A stretch of 13,189 bases of DNA. Origin: an uncultured bacterium. Lineage in GTDB: Bacteria > Chloroflexota > Anaerolineae > JACIWP01. The notes under the pieces were generated by a model. The model was not told the origin of the DNA and searched no databases. It worked only from the letters and a program-made list of their open reading frames with translations. The DNA is taken from assembly GCA_903872005.1 (NCBI GenBank), contig CAIQJD010000999.1:1-13189 (forward strand), written 5' to 3'. The position numbers were made by a program, and so were the translations under genes. Below are positions 1-7,246 of the stretch, piece after piece; the first letter of the stretch is position 1; every line of letters begins with the position of its first letter.

Positions 1-1
1 C

Positions 2-628
2 GGCCCCAACGGCGCCGGCAAGACGACCTTCATCAACAGCATCACCGGCACCTATGCTCCCAACGCCGGCAAAGTCTTCTTTGCCGGCCAGGACACCACC
101 GGCGCTCGCGCCGATGTGATGTGTCACAAAGGCATGGCGCGCACCTTCCAGATTTCCCAACCATTCCCCAAATTGACCGCTTTGGAGAATGTCCTGGTGG
201 GGGCAACGTTCGGCGTCACACACGAACATTCTAACAAGCGCCTCGAAGAGATCGCCGCCGACAAGCTCGATTTCGTCGAGTTTCCCATGCCCAAGGGGAC
301 GCCGGCCGAACAGCTCAACACCGTACAGCTCAAGCGTCTCGACCTGGCGCGCGCCCTGGCCTGCGAGCCGAAACTGCTCCTCCTGGACGAGCTGGCCGCC
401 GGCCTCACCACGGGCGAGCTGGGCGACTTGATGGAAATCATCCGCAAGATTCGCGCCAGCGGTGTGACGATTTTCATGGTCGAGCACATCATGCGCGTGA
501 TTATGGGATTGTGCGATCGGCTGGCCGTCATCCAGTATGGCACCAAGATCGCCGAAGGCCCGACCCAGCAGGTGACGACGGATCCCAAAGTGCTGGAAGC
601 CTACCTGGGCGAGGACTACAACCTATGA
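2..628 (+). CDS. livG: Liv-type ABC transporter ATP-binding protein, 5' end missing (LivG-like)
   Basis: This is the cytoplasmic ATPase of a branched-chain-amino-acid/HAAT-type importer; it powers uptake through the LivH/LivM permeases encoded downstream. The frame is open from base 2 and the visible protein begins exactly at the Walker A motif (GPNGAGKTT), so about 35-40 N-terminal residues lie left of the window. The Q-loop region (ARTFQISQPF, about bases 137-166) and Walker B (LLLLDE, about 374-391) are present. The late EH of the H-loop is at VEHIMRV. The C-terminus ends EAYLGEDYNL, as in LivG proteins. The ABC signature is odd: where LSGGQ or LAYGQ is expected the protein reads LNTVQ, and Walker B is followed by DELAAGL instead of DEPAAGL. 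The LivG assignment rests on the pairing with a LivF-like gene. The transported substrate cannot be read from this protein. Confidence 0.9.
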   Translation, partial: GPNGAGKTTFINSITGTYAPNAGKVFFAGQDTTGARADVMCHKGMARTFQISQPFPKLTALENVLVGATFGVTHEHSNKRLEEIAADKLDFVEFPMPKGTPAEQLNTVQLKRLDLARALACEPKLLLLDELAAGLTTGELGDLMEIIRKIRASGVTIFMVEHIMRVIMGLCDRLAVIQYGTKIAEGPTQQVTTDPKVLEAYLGEDYNL

Positions 629-674
629 CCATATCCTGTGACCTTCACGGCCGGGGAGCGAAGGAGAGGACGGC

Positions 675-1388
675 ATGACACATCTGCTGGAAATGGAAGG
701 CATCAATGCTGGGTATGGCTTCCTGCAGGTGCTTTGGGACCTGTCGCTGCATATCCAGGAGAAAGAATTCGTCGCGCTCTTGGGATCCAATGGCGCCGGC
801 AAGACCACGACGCTGCGCTGCATCGCCGGCTATCTGAAGCCCAAGTCGGGCGTTGTGCGCTTCAAGGGTGAGATCATCACCGGGAAGCCGGCGCACCTCA
901 TCAGCCACATGGGCATTAGCTACATTTCGGAATCACTCAACCTGTTCACCCAGATGTCGGTGCGGGAGAACCTGCTCCTCGGCGCCTATCAGATTCTGGA
1001 CAAGAAAGAACAGTTGCGTACTTTGAGCTTCGTGTTCGAACTTTTCCCACGCCTGAAAGAACGTCAGGACCAGTTGGCCGGCACCATGAGCGGCGGCGAG
1101 CGCAAAATGTTAGCCATCGCGCGCGGCATGATGTCGAAGCCCACCCTGTTGCTGGTGGACGAGCCATCCCTGGGCCTGGCGCCGCAACTGGTCATGAACG
1201 TCTTCAGGGCGCTGGAAGTCCTGCGCGGACAGGGCGTGACGATCCTCCTGGTCGAGCAGAACGTGAAGACGACCCTGCGTATCACCAATCGCGGCTATGT
1301 CCTGGAACATGGCCGGCTTGCCATTGAAGGCGATAGCGCCGATCTGGCGACCAATGAGCATGTGCGTATCGCCTATATGGGCGTCTAA
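675..1388 (+). CDS. livF: Liv-type ABC transporter ATP-binding protein (LivF-like)
   Basis: This is the second ATPase subunit of the Liv/HAAT importer, 237 residues, the usual LivF length. Walker A (GSNGAGKTT) is at residues 37-45, a fully canonical signature (MSGGE) at 138-142, and Walker B (LLLVDE) at 158-163, followed by PSLGLAP and the H-loop region VEQNVK, as is typical of LivF. The ATG at 675 follows a purine-rich GGAGAGGA stretch about six bases upstream. It lies 46 bases after the LivG-like gene on the same strand and is presumably co-transcribed. Because its signature is intact while that of the partner is altered, the two ATPase sites of the heterodimer may be unequal; that is inference. 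Family assignment is firm; the substrate is unknown. Confidence 0.93.
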   Translation: MTHLLEMEGINAGYGFLQVLWDLSLHIQEKEFVALLGSNGAGKTTTLRCIAGYLKPKSGVVRFKGEIITGKPAHLISHMGISYISESLNLFTQMSVRENLLLGAYQILDKKEQLRTLSFVFELFPRLKERQDQLAGTMSGGERKMLAIARGMMSKPTLLLVDEPSLGLAPQLVMNVFRALEVLRGQGVTILLVEQNVKTTLRITNRGYVLEHGRLAIEGDSADLATNEHVRIAYMGV

Positions 1389-1448
1389 GCCGCACAAGCA
1401 ATGATCCGTCGTGAATCCATGCACTTGAGCTTGTAAGGAAGGGCCTGA

Positions 1449-2498
1449 ATGGAAGCAACTAAGGGCAAACTCTCGTTGATTGAAAGCATCACGCGGCGTA
1501 TCAAAGCGAAGCCTGCGGCGTGGGGCGTCGTCCTGATTACCTTCGCGCTTGCCGTCCTCATCGCGGTCAAGGGCGGGCCATCGCAGATTGTCAACACCAT
1601 CGTCACGGGCGGCATGTGGGCGCTCATGTCCGCCGGCCTGGCGCTGGTCTTCGGGGTGATGAACATCCCGCATTTCGCGCACGGCGACTCCTTTATGATC
1701 GGCGCCTACGTGGCCTATTTCGTCTTCACGCCCATCAACACGTACCTGAAGGCGCATCCCAACGCCTTCCTGAGCGCGATCGCCCCGTTCGCCGGCATGA
1801 TCGTTGCCGTGTTGGCCGGTTTCTTGTTGGGGGCGATCATCGAAAAGCTGATCTTCTATCCTTTGCGCCGGCGCACCAAAGCCGGCTGGGTCATGAATGC
1901 CTTCTTGCTCACCGTAGGACTCTCCTTCGTGTTGAGCAATGGCACTCTCCTGACCCTCGGCGCCAACTTCCGTGGCGTGCCGCGTTACTGGGACATTGAC
2001 CCGATCAAGTTCCTCGGCGTCCAGATCGCGCTGGATCGTCTGGTGGCTTTTGCGGTGGCGTTGGTCGCCATCGCCATATTCTGGGTATTCCTCCAACGCA
2101 CGCGCACCGGGCGCGCCATCCGCGCCGTCTCCCAAGATGAAACCGGCGCCGAGATGGTAGGCATCAACCTGAACGGCATCCACACCCTGACTTTCTCGCT
2201 GGCGACGGCGCTGGCGGCCCTCTCTGGCGCCACCTTGCTGTTCATGTTCCCGGCTTACCCCACCGTCGGCCTGAAACCGCTCTACTTCGCCTGGTATGTG
2301 GTCATGCTGGTCGGGTTGGGCAATGTGGCCGGCGCCATTCTGGGCGGGTTCATCGTGGCGGTCTTGCAGGCCGTCACGCAGCAATTCGTCGGCATCGCCT
2401 GGGAAGACGTGGTTCCAGTAGCCATCATGATCATCGTGCTGTTGTTGGTGCCCTCCGGCATCTTCGGCAGCGAAGTCAAGGGCATCCAGGAGCAGTGA
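1449..2498 (+). CDS. livH: Branched-chain-amino-acid-type ABC transporter permease (LivH-like)
   Basis: This 349-residue inner-membrane permease forms half of the transport channel of a Liv/HAAT importer. After a basic cytoplasmic N-terminus (about residues 1-28) there are roughly eight hydrophobic segments. The LivH family hallmark GLALVFGVMNIPHFAHGD follows the second segment. The cytoplasmic loop around RTRTGRAIRAVSQDETGAEMVGIN is the EAA-like coupling segment that contacts the ATPases. The last segment, before GSEVKGIQEQ, fits the family C-terminus. The ATG follows an AAGGAAGG Shine-Dalgarno at about 1435-1442. The gene is slightly longer than the typical LivH of around 300 residues because of the N-terminal tail and an extended first loop (residues about 95-110). 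It is followed almost immediately by the LivM-like gene. Confidence 0.93.
   Translation: MEATKGKLSLIESITRRIKAKPAAWGVVLITFALAVLIAVKGGPSQIVNTIVTGGMWALMSAGLALVFGVMNIPHFAHGDSFMIGAYVAYFVFTPINTYLKAHPNAFLSAIAPFAGMIVAVLAGFLLGAIIEKLIFYPLRRRTKAGWVMNAFLLTVGLSFVLSNGTLLTLGANFRGVPRYWDIDPIKFLGVQIALDRLVAFAVALVAIAIFWVFLQRTRTGRAIRAVSQDETGAEMVGINLNGIHTLTFSLATALAALSGATLLFMFPAYPTVGLKPLYFAWYVVMLVGLGNVAGAILGGFIVAVLQAVTQQFVGIAWEDVVPVAIMIIVLLLVPSGIFGSEVKGIQEQ
2488..2492 (+). promoter_or_regulatory. Shine-Dalgarno that sets the start of the LivM-like gene
   Basis: AGGAG lies inside the end of the LivH-like gene. It is eight bases before the ATG at 2501 but only two before the in-frame GTG at 2495, so the ATG is the better start. 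The two genes then lie two bases apart, consistent with translational coupling. Confidence 0.6.
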
Positions 2499-2500
2499 GC

Positions 2501-3574
2501 ATGAGCAACGCGAAGATCGCTACCAAGACCACTCAGAACAAGCCCCCCACCGAGGCGCCCGCCGGCCCGTGGGCCATGCTCACCAGGGCGCTGGGGGCCA
2601 TCGGTTTCTCGCCGGTCGGGATGCTCTTCCTGATTATCGTCGGCGTCCTGCCCCTGATACCGCCATTCAATCAGGAACACATGGTGCGTTGGATGGTGAT
2701 TGGCGCCCTGCTGGCCGCGCAGGCCGTAGCCTTCGATTTCACCGCCGGCTATATCAACGTGGTCAACTTCGGCTTCGCCGCCTTCGTTGGCCTGGGCGCG
2801 TACACCTCGGCCATCCTCTCGTCCAATCTGCCCTTCTTGCTGGTGCATCCGGGCTGGCCCGTGTACATCACCATCCCGATCGGGGCCCTGGTGGCCGGCG
2901 TCGTCGGCATCGGCCTCGGATACCTCACCCTGCGCCTGCGTGGCATCTTCGCCGCCGTCATGGCCTGGTTCGTCGGCATCGGCCTGATGGGGTTGGCGAC
3001 CAACCTGACCACGCTGACGCGCGGCTCGCTCGGCTTCGCGCCGAAGGCCCTGCTTAGCGCAACCTCCAACGTGCCCTACTTCTACATCATCTTTGGTATG
3101 CTCATCGTAACCTACGTCGTCCTCAAAATAGTGACGAAGTCGCGTCTGGGCCTGGCCTTCCGCGCCATCGGACAGAACATTGATGCGGCGCGCGCTTCCG
3201 GCATCAACCCGACCTACTACCGCATCATCAACTTCACGCTGTCGTGCGTCTTCGCCGGCTTGCTGGGCGGCTTCTACGCCCATTACATCGGCAGCATGAC
3301 TCCCAAGACCGTCATGCACACCTCCAAGACGGTCGAAGTGCTGGCCCTGGCCTACATCGGCGGGCGCGGCAGCCTGTGGGGCGGCGCGGCGGTGGCCTTC
3401 CCGTTCGTGTTCTTCATTGAGTACCTGCGCTCCAACTTCAGCGACCTGCCCGGCCTGCATCTGGTGATCTATGGCGTCCTGATGATCGTGGTCATGATCT
3501 TCTATCCCGGCGGTTTCGCTCAACTCTACCAGACCTGCAAAGTCTGGATTCAAAGCACGCTATTCAAGAAGTAG
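2501..3574 (+). CDS. livM: Branched-chain-amino-acid-type ABC transporter permease (LivM-like)
   Basis: This is the second membrane permease of the Liv/HAAT importer, 357 residues from the chosen ATG. A Pro/Ala/Thr-rich N-terminal tail (about residues 1-35) is followed by about eight to ten hydrophobic segments. The family motif region FDFTAGYINVVNFGFAAFVG and GLGAYTSAIL corresponds to the LivM stretch usually written GYAGQLSLGHAAFFGIGAYT, with several substitutions. The coupling loop is SRLGLAFRAIGQNIDAARASGIN, and the late motif YIGGRGSLWGG is also family-typical. An in-frame GTG at 2495 is an alternative start, overlapping the LivH stop. The next gene, an oxidoreductase, starts 56 bases downstream with no terminator-like hairpin and T-run between, so read-through is likely. 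Confidence 0.93.
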   Translation: MSNAKIATKTTQNKPPTEAPAGPWAMLTRALGAIGFSPVGMLFLIIVGVLPLIPPFNQEHMVRWMVIGALLAAQAVAFDFTAGYINVVNFGFAAFVGLGAYTSAILSSNLPFLLVHPGWPVYITIPIGALVAGVVGIGLGYLTLRLRGIFAAVMAWFVGIGLMGLATNLTTLTRGSLGFAPKALLSATSNVPYFYIIFGMLIVTYVVLKIVTKSRLGLAFRAIGQNIDAARASGINPTYYRIINFTLSCVFAGLLGGFYAHYIGSMTPKTVMHTSKTVEVLALAYIGGRGSLWGGAAVAFPFVFFIEYLRSNFSDLPGLHLVIYGVLMIVVMIFYPGGFAQLYQTCKVWIQSTLFKK

Positions 3575-3630
3575 CCGCGCCCTGAGTCACACACGAACTG
3601 GCTGCTTCTACTCAAGGAGAGAACATCTTC

Positions 3631-4845
3631 ATGGGCATGATCTACATTCCGAGCGCGGATGATTTTCCGAAGACCGCGGATGTCGTGGTGATCGGCGGGG
3701 GCATCGTGGGCACGGCGACGGCCTTCTGGCTTTCGCGCGCCGGCCTGAGCGCCGTGCTGGTCGAAATGCGCGCCGGCCTCTCCACGCTGACCACCCCCAA
3801 CTCCGTCGAGTGCTTCAGGGCGCAATTCACCGAGAAGCCCCTGATTGAGCTGGCGAAACCCAGCATCGAGATCTTCGACCAATTCGCCGACATCATCGGC
3901 GTGGCCGGCTACGACATCGGGTTGCACCACCAGGGCTATCTCTTCATGACCGACGACGAGAAGATGCTCCCCGACCTGCACGCCGCCGTGGCGCGCCATC
4001 GCGAACTGGGCGTGACCGACTCCGAGGTGGTGTTGGGCGCGGAGCTGCACCGGCGCTTCCCGTATCTGGCGCCGAGCGTCCTGGGCGCGACCTTCCGACA
4101 GGGCGATGGCTGGTTCTCGACCCATGAGGCGACGCAAGGCTTCGCCAAGGGCTGCGACGCCAAGTTCCTGGTCAGCACCAAGGCGACCGGCATCTTGAAA
4201 GACGCCGCCGGCCATGTCAGCGGCGTGGAGACCAATCGCGGGACGATTGCGACGCGCCTCGTGGTCAACGCGGCCGGCCCCTTCGCCGGCGTCGTCGGCC
4301 AGATGGCCGGCCTCAAGCTGCCCCTGGACCCGGTGCGCCGGCAAAAGGTCTTCCTGGCCCCCCAGCCGGCCATCCCGCAGGACGCGCCCTTCACCGTAGA
4401 CCTGGTCAATGGCTCCTACTGGCGACCCGAAGTTGGCGGCGCGCTCCTGGGCTGGGTGGATCCGGAAGAGCCGGTGAGCGCCCCCTCGGAAACTCTGGCG
4501 GTGGACTGGGACTTCCCGGCCATCGTGCTGGACAAGCTGATTCGCCTCAACCCCTTCTTTGAAGAGGTGGCGGACCACTTGAAGCGCGAGGACGTGCATG
4601 TCAGCGCCGGCCAGTACGTTTACACCCCCGACGATATGCCTATCATTGGCCCCGTGCCCGAAGTTCCCGGCTTCTTCGTCAATTGCGGCTACTGGGCCGG
4701 CGTGATGTGGTCGCCCGAAGCCGGCCGGCGCACGGCCAATCTCATCACCGGCAAGATGAAGCCGCAGGACAACCCGTTGCGCCCAACCCGCTTCGCCGAA
4801 GGCGCGCAGCGCGAGAGCAGCAGCTTCCTGAGCGGTCGGCACTGA
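3631..4845 (+). CDS. FAD-dependent DAO-family amine/amino-acid oxidoreductase
   Basis: This is a 404-residue flavoprotein of the DAO superfamily (sarcosine oxidase beta/glycine oxidase/D-amino-acid dehydrogenase group), which oxidises C-N bonds of secondary or primary amino acids. The N-terminal Rossmann motif is GGGIVG (GxGxxG, residues 22-27), with the ribose-binding acidic residue E45 at the end of the second strand. The C-terminal FAD-contact region has YTPDDMPIIGPVP (331-343), as in SoxB-like enzymes. The later segment usually written GFSGHGFMLSP here reads GYWAGVMWSP (353-362), so the usual His is absent. There is no signal peptide, so it is probably cytoplasmic. The ATG follows AAGGAGA (3614-3620) at ten bases. 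It sits directly after the Liv permeases, suggesting that it acts on the imported compound. Exact substrate and electron acceptor are unknown. Confidence 0.88.
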   Translation: MGMIYIPSADDFPKTADVVVIGGGIVGTATAFWLSRAGLSAVLVEMRAGLSTLTTPNSVECFRAQFTEKPLIELAKPSIEIFDQFADIIGVAGYDIGLHHQGYLFMTDDEKMLPDLHAAVARHRELGVTDSEVVLGAELHRRFPYLAPSVLGATFRQGDGWFSTHEATQGFAKGCDAKFLVSTKATGILKDAAGHVSGVETNRGTIATRLVVNAAGPFAGVVGQMAGLKLPLDPVRRQKVFLAPQPAIPQDAPFTVDLVNGSYWRPEVGGALLGWVDPEEPVSAPSETLAVDWDFPAIVLDKLIRLNPFFEEVADHLKREDVHVSAGQYVYTPDDMPIIGPVPEVPGFFVNCGYWAGVMWSPEAGRRTANLITGKMKPQDNPLRPTRFAEGAQRESSSFLSGRH

Positions 4846-4907
4846 GGCCAAATCCGCCCGAATCTAACGGACCCACGCCGACACACTTGCAAAGGGATGC
4901 GGCCGGC

Positions 4908-5534
4908 ATGATCACAGACGCCCATCGGGCCTATCAAGTTATCAAAGAGAAGATCATCAGCCTGGAAATGCCTCCAGGCTCCGTGATCCAGGACTTCGCG
5001 CTCACCGAAGAGCTGGGTGTGGGACGGACGCCCATCCGCGAGGCCCTCAAGCTGCTGGAAGCAGAGAACCTGATCTTCACCGTGCCGCGACGCGGCATCT
5101 TCGTCTCGCATGTCTCTATCACCGATTTGCAGCAAGTGTGCGAAATCCGTATCGAGCTGGAGGGGCTGACGGCGCGGCTGGCGGCGCAACGCGCCGACGA
5201 CGCCGAGCTGAGCGAGCTGGCCGTGATCTGCGACGAAAGCCGGCTGGCGCGAGCCACATCGGTCACAGAGCGCATCGCCGAGGATCGCAAGCTCCACAAT
5301 CGCCTGGCTGTCGCCTCGCACAACCGCTTCCTGGAAGCGGAAGTGCAACGCTTCTATGATCTCTCGCTGCGGCTCTGGCGCCTGGCCTTGGGCCGCGTCG
5401 GCGCCGACGCCGTCCGGCCGGGTTCCCACCATGAGATCATCGCCGCGGTGCAGGCGCGCGATGCGGCGCTCGCCGAGTCCCTGATGGGCGCGCATATCCT
5501 GGAATTTCAACAGCGCATCAAGGCGGCCATGTGA
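4908..5534 (+). CDS. GntR-family transcriptional regulator, FCD (FadR/VanR) type, copy 1
   Basis: This is a 208-residue DNA-binding regulator. Residues about 5-70 form the GntR winged helix: PPGSVI at the wing-helix junction, the recognition helix GRTPIREALKLLEAENL, then the wing VPRRGIFV. The rest is an all-helical FCD effector domain with the expected metal-ligand pattern: Asp and His in DRKLH, His in the HHEII helix and His in GAHILEF. FCD regulators usually respond to small carboxylates and repress the operon they sit in. The ATG at 4908 is preferred because the protein begins normally there (ITDAHRAYQVIKEKI) and AAGGGA lies about ten bases upstream. The same frame is open further upstream, but inside the oxidoreductase gene. 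Its stop overlaps the exporter start by four bases. It is strikingly similar to the regulator at 7247-7882. Confidence 0.92.
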   Translation: MITDAHRAYQVIKEKIISLEMPPGSVIQDFALTEELGVGRTPIREALKLLEAENLIFTVPRRGIFVSHVSITDLQQVCEIRIELEGLTARLAAQRADDAELSELAVICDESRLARATSVTERIAEDRKLHNRLAVASHNRFLEAEVQRFYDLSLRLWRLALGRVGADAVRPGSHHEIIAAVQARDAALAESLMGAHILEFQQRIKAAM

Positions 5535-6481
5535 CTACATCATCTTCGTCTGCCAACCGCAAAGTCTGGCTGGGCTATCTGCTGGTGTTTTTGGCGACGG
5601 CCGGCTGGGGCACGTCCGGCCTCTTCATCACCTTCGTGCGCCAACGCGTCGAGATTTCGGCGCTGGCGCTGGCCTTCTGGCGCGATCTGACCACCTTCCT
5701 GTGCCTCTTCATCGGCATCGCCATCCTCAAGCCGGCCTGGCTGCGCGTGCAGCGTCGCGACCTGGGCTGGTTGGCCGCCTTGGGCGCGATCAGCATCGGC
5801 AGCTTCCATGTGCTGTGGAACACGACGGTGCAGATGAATGGCGTGGCCGTGGCGACCGTCATTCAGGAAGCCGCGCCGGCTTTCGTCGCCATCGCCGCCT
5901 GGGCCGTCTTCCGCGAGCCACTGACGCGCGGCAAAATCCTGGCCGTGCTGGTCACCTTCGTCGGCTGCGTGTTGGTCTCGCGCCTCGATGCCCTGGGCCA
6001 GGCGAAAGTCACGCCCCTGGGTATCCTGGTGGGCCTGGGCAGCGCGGTCACCTATGGCACATTCAGCATCTTCGGCAAGCCGGTCGCCAGCAAGTATCCG
6101 CCCTATACCGTGCTGATGTACGCCTTCGGCTTCGGCGCCCTGGTGCTCTTCCCGCTGCAATTTCTGGCCCCCGGCCGGTGGCCGCTCCTGACGCCGGCGA
6201 GCGGCTGGTTCATCGGCCTGATCCTGCTGCCGACCATCGCCTCATTTGCCGTTTACACCCTGGGCCTGCGCTGGCTTTCGGCCAGCGTGGCGGCCATCGT
6301 GGCGACGTCTGAAGTCGTCTTCGCCTCCGTCTATGCTTACGTCTTCTTGGGCGAGCGTCTGGATGCGTTACAGTGGCTGGGCGCGGCCCTGGTCGTCGCC
6401 GGCGTCGTCATCCTGTCCATTTCGTCGGCCGGCCGCGCCGAGAAACCCGCTCCCGCCGGCGATCCGGCGCATCAATCTTGA
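5531..6481 (+). CDS. EamA/DMT-superfamily transporter
   Basis: This 316-residue inner-membrane protein has about ten hydrophobic segments arranged as two EamA repeats (about residues 10-145 and 160-295), the standard DMT layout. Family-like features include GWGTSGLFITFVRQ in the first segment, NGVAVATVIQEAAPAFVAIAAW with FREPLTRGK closing the first repeat, and VFASVYAYVFLGERLDALQWLGA closing the second. Members export amino acids or metabolites, or act as carriers; the substrate cannot be told from sequence. The GTG at 5531 shares GTGA with the stop of the preceding GntR gene, so the pair is translationally coupled, and regulation by that GntR protein is a reasonable inference. The C-terminal tail is Pro/Ala-rich and probably cytoplasmic. 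Confidence 0.9.
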   Translation: MTTSSSSANRKVWLGYLLVFLATAGWGTSGLFITFVRQRVEISALALAFWRDLTTFLCLFIGIAILKPAWLRVQRRDLGWLAALGAISIGSFHVLWNTTVQMNGVAVATVIQEAAPAFVAIAAWAVFREPLTRGKILAVLVTFVGCVLVSRLDALGQAKVTPLGILVGLGSAVTYGTFSIFGKPVASKYPPYTVLMYAFGFGALVLFPLQFLAPGRWPLLTPASGWFIGLILLPTIASFAVYTLGLRWLSASVAAIVATSEVVFASVYAYVFLGERLDALQWLGAALVVAGVVILSISSAGRAEKPAPAGDPAHQS

Positions 6482-6515
6482 GCCAGCAAATTCTGAATAG
6501 AGACCGTTGTCACAC

Positions 6516-6521
6516 AGGAGG
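6516..6521 (+). promoter_or_regulatory. Strong Shine-Dalgarno of the CBS/ACT gene
   Basis: A full AGGAGG lies six bases before the ATG at 6528 and decides against the in-frame upstream start at 6507, which would place the motif inside the gene. It is one of the best ribosome binding sites in the window. Confidence 0.75.
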
Positions 6522-6527
6522 CTTCTT

Positions 6528-7175
6528 ATGTTCGTCTACAATGAAATGACGCCGCACCCCGTCACGATCACGCCCGACCGCTCGGTCTTTGAAGCGCAGC
6601 AAATCATGAAAGAGCATGACATCCGCCACTTGCCGGTCATCACCGCCAAGGGCACCCTGGTCGGCCTGGTGACGCGCACGTCGCTGGATACCGCGCTGCC
6701 GGCCCAACTGACCACCCTGAGCATCTGGGAATTGAACTATCAGCTCAACAAGATCAAGGTCAGCCAGGCCATGGTGCGCGATCTGGTCACCGTGCCGGAG
6801 AACATGCCTATCGAGCAGGCGGCGCGTGTCATGGTCGAGAAGAAGGTCGGCAGCCTGTTGGTCGTGCGCGGCGACCGGCTGGTCGGCATCATCACCGATA
6901 TTGACCTGATGCGAACCCTGGGCGAGCTATTGGGCGCGCGCCAGCCGGGCCTGCGCCTGACCCTGAAGGTCCCCGATGCGGAGGGCCAACTGAGCAAGAT
7001 CACCTCGGCCGTAGCCCAGTTGAATGGCTACATCACCGCGTTGGGCACATACCCCTCGGATGAGGCGCTCAAGTGGTGGGTTGTCTTGAAAGTGCGCTTC
7101 GTGGAAAAGGAACCCCTGACGATGCTTTTGGGCAAGACGCCCGAAATTGAAATCCTGGATGTGCGCGACGCCTGA
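6528..7175 (+). CDS. Tandem CBS-domain protein with C-terminal ACT-like domain (AcuB-like layout)
   Basis: This is a soluble 215-residue protein with two CBS motifs, about residues 5-58 (MTPHPVTITPDRSVFEA to LVGLVTRTSLD) and 78-138 (VSQAMVRDLVTVPENMPIEQ to LVGIITDIDLMRTL). CBS pairs bind adenosyl ligands such as AMP, ATP or SAM. Residues about 141-213 (LRLTLKVPDAEGQLSKITSAVAQLNGYI) look like an ACT-type ligand-binding fold, the fold that senses amino acids. This layout resembles AcuB-like proteins, which lack an enzymatic domain and act as sensors. It lies 46 bases downstream of the EamA transporter with its own strong ribosome site. The combined nucleotide and amino-acid sensing it suggests would suit a cluster that moves and oxidises amino-acid-like compounds, but that is inference. 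Confidence 0.85.
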   Translation: MFVYNEMTPHPVTITPDRSVFEAQQIMKEHDIRHLPVITAKGTLVGLVTRTSLDTALPAQLTTLSIWELNYQLNKIKVSQAMVRDLVTVPENMPIEQAARVMVEKKVGSLLVVRGDRLVGIITDIDLMRTLGELLGARQPGLRLTLKVPDAEGQLSKITSAVAQLNGYITALGTYPSDEALKWWVVLKVRFVEKEPLTMLLGKTPEIEILDVRDA

Positions 7176-7195
7176 AAGAGCACTTACGGCCTGGT

Positions 7196-7218
7196 GGGCG
7201 CGGCCGCCGGCCGCGCCC
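7196..7218 (+). terminator. Perfect GC-only hairpin after the CBS/ACT gene, possible terminator without a T-run
   Basis: A perfect 10-bp stem (GGGCGCGGCC / GGCCGCGCCC) with a GCC loop lies 20 bases after the stop of the CBS/ACT gene. No T-run follows, so it is not a classical intrinsic terminator. It could slow polymerase, protect the 3' end of the upstream message, or simply reflect GC-rich sequence. Confidence 0.45.
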
Positions 7219-7231
7219 GCCGCGCCGGCGG
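7217..7231 (+). repeat. Second small dyad next to the ribosome site of GntR copy 2
   Basis: CCGCCG / CGGCGG with a CGC loop. It shares two bases with the preceding 10-bp stem, so the two hairpins compete at their junction. It ends two bases before the GGAG (7233-7236) that serves the GTG at 7247, where it could influence translation. Confidence 0.35.
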
Positions 7232-7246
7232 CGGAGAATTGGACGT

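Noticed and set aside
1394..1434. Inverted repeat ACAAGC / GCTTGT between the LivF-like and LivH-like genes
   Set aside because: Only six base pairs with a loop of about 29 bases and no T-run; too weak to call a terminator or operator.
1110..4851. Three long minus-strand open frames (about 424, 423 and 433 codons) opposite the transporter and oxidoreductase genes
   Set aside because: They lie antisense to well-supported genes. Their translations are rich in His, Gly, Asp, Gln and Arg, as expected from reading GC-rich codons backwards, and show no recognisable domains.
4683..4907. Upstream extension of GntR copy 1 into the oxidoreductase gene
   Set aside because: The extension is the Arg-rich shadow of the oxidoreductase frame; GntR proteins of this family begin near the ATG at 4908.
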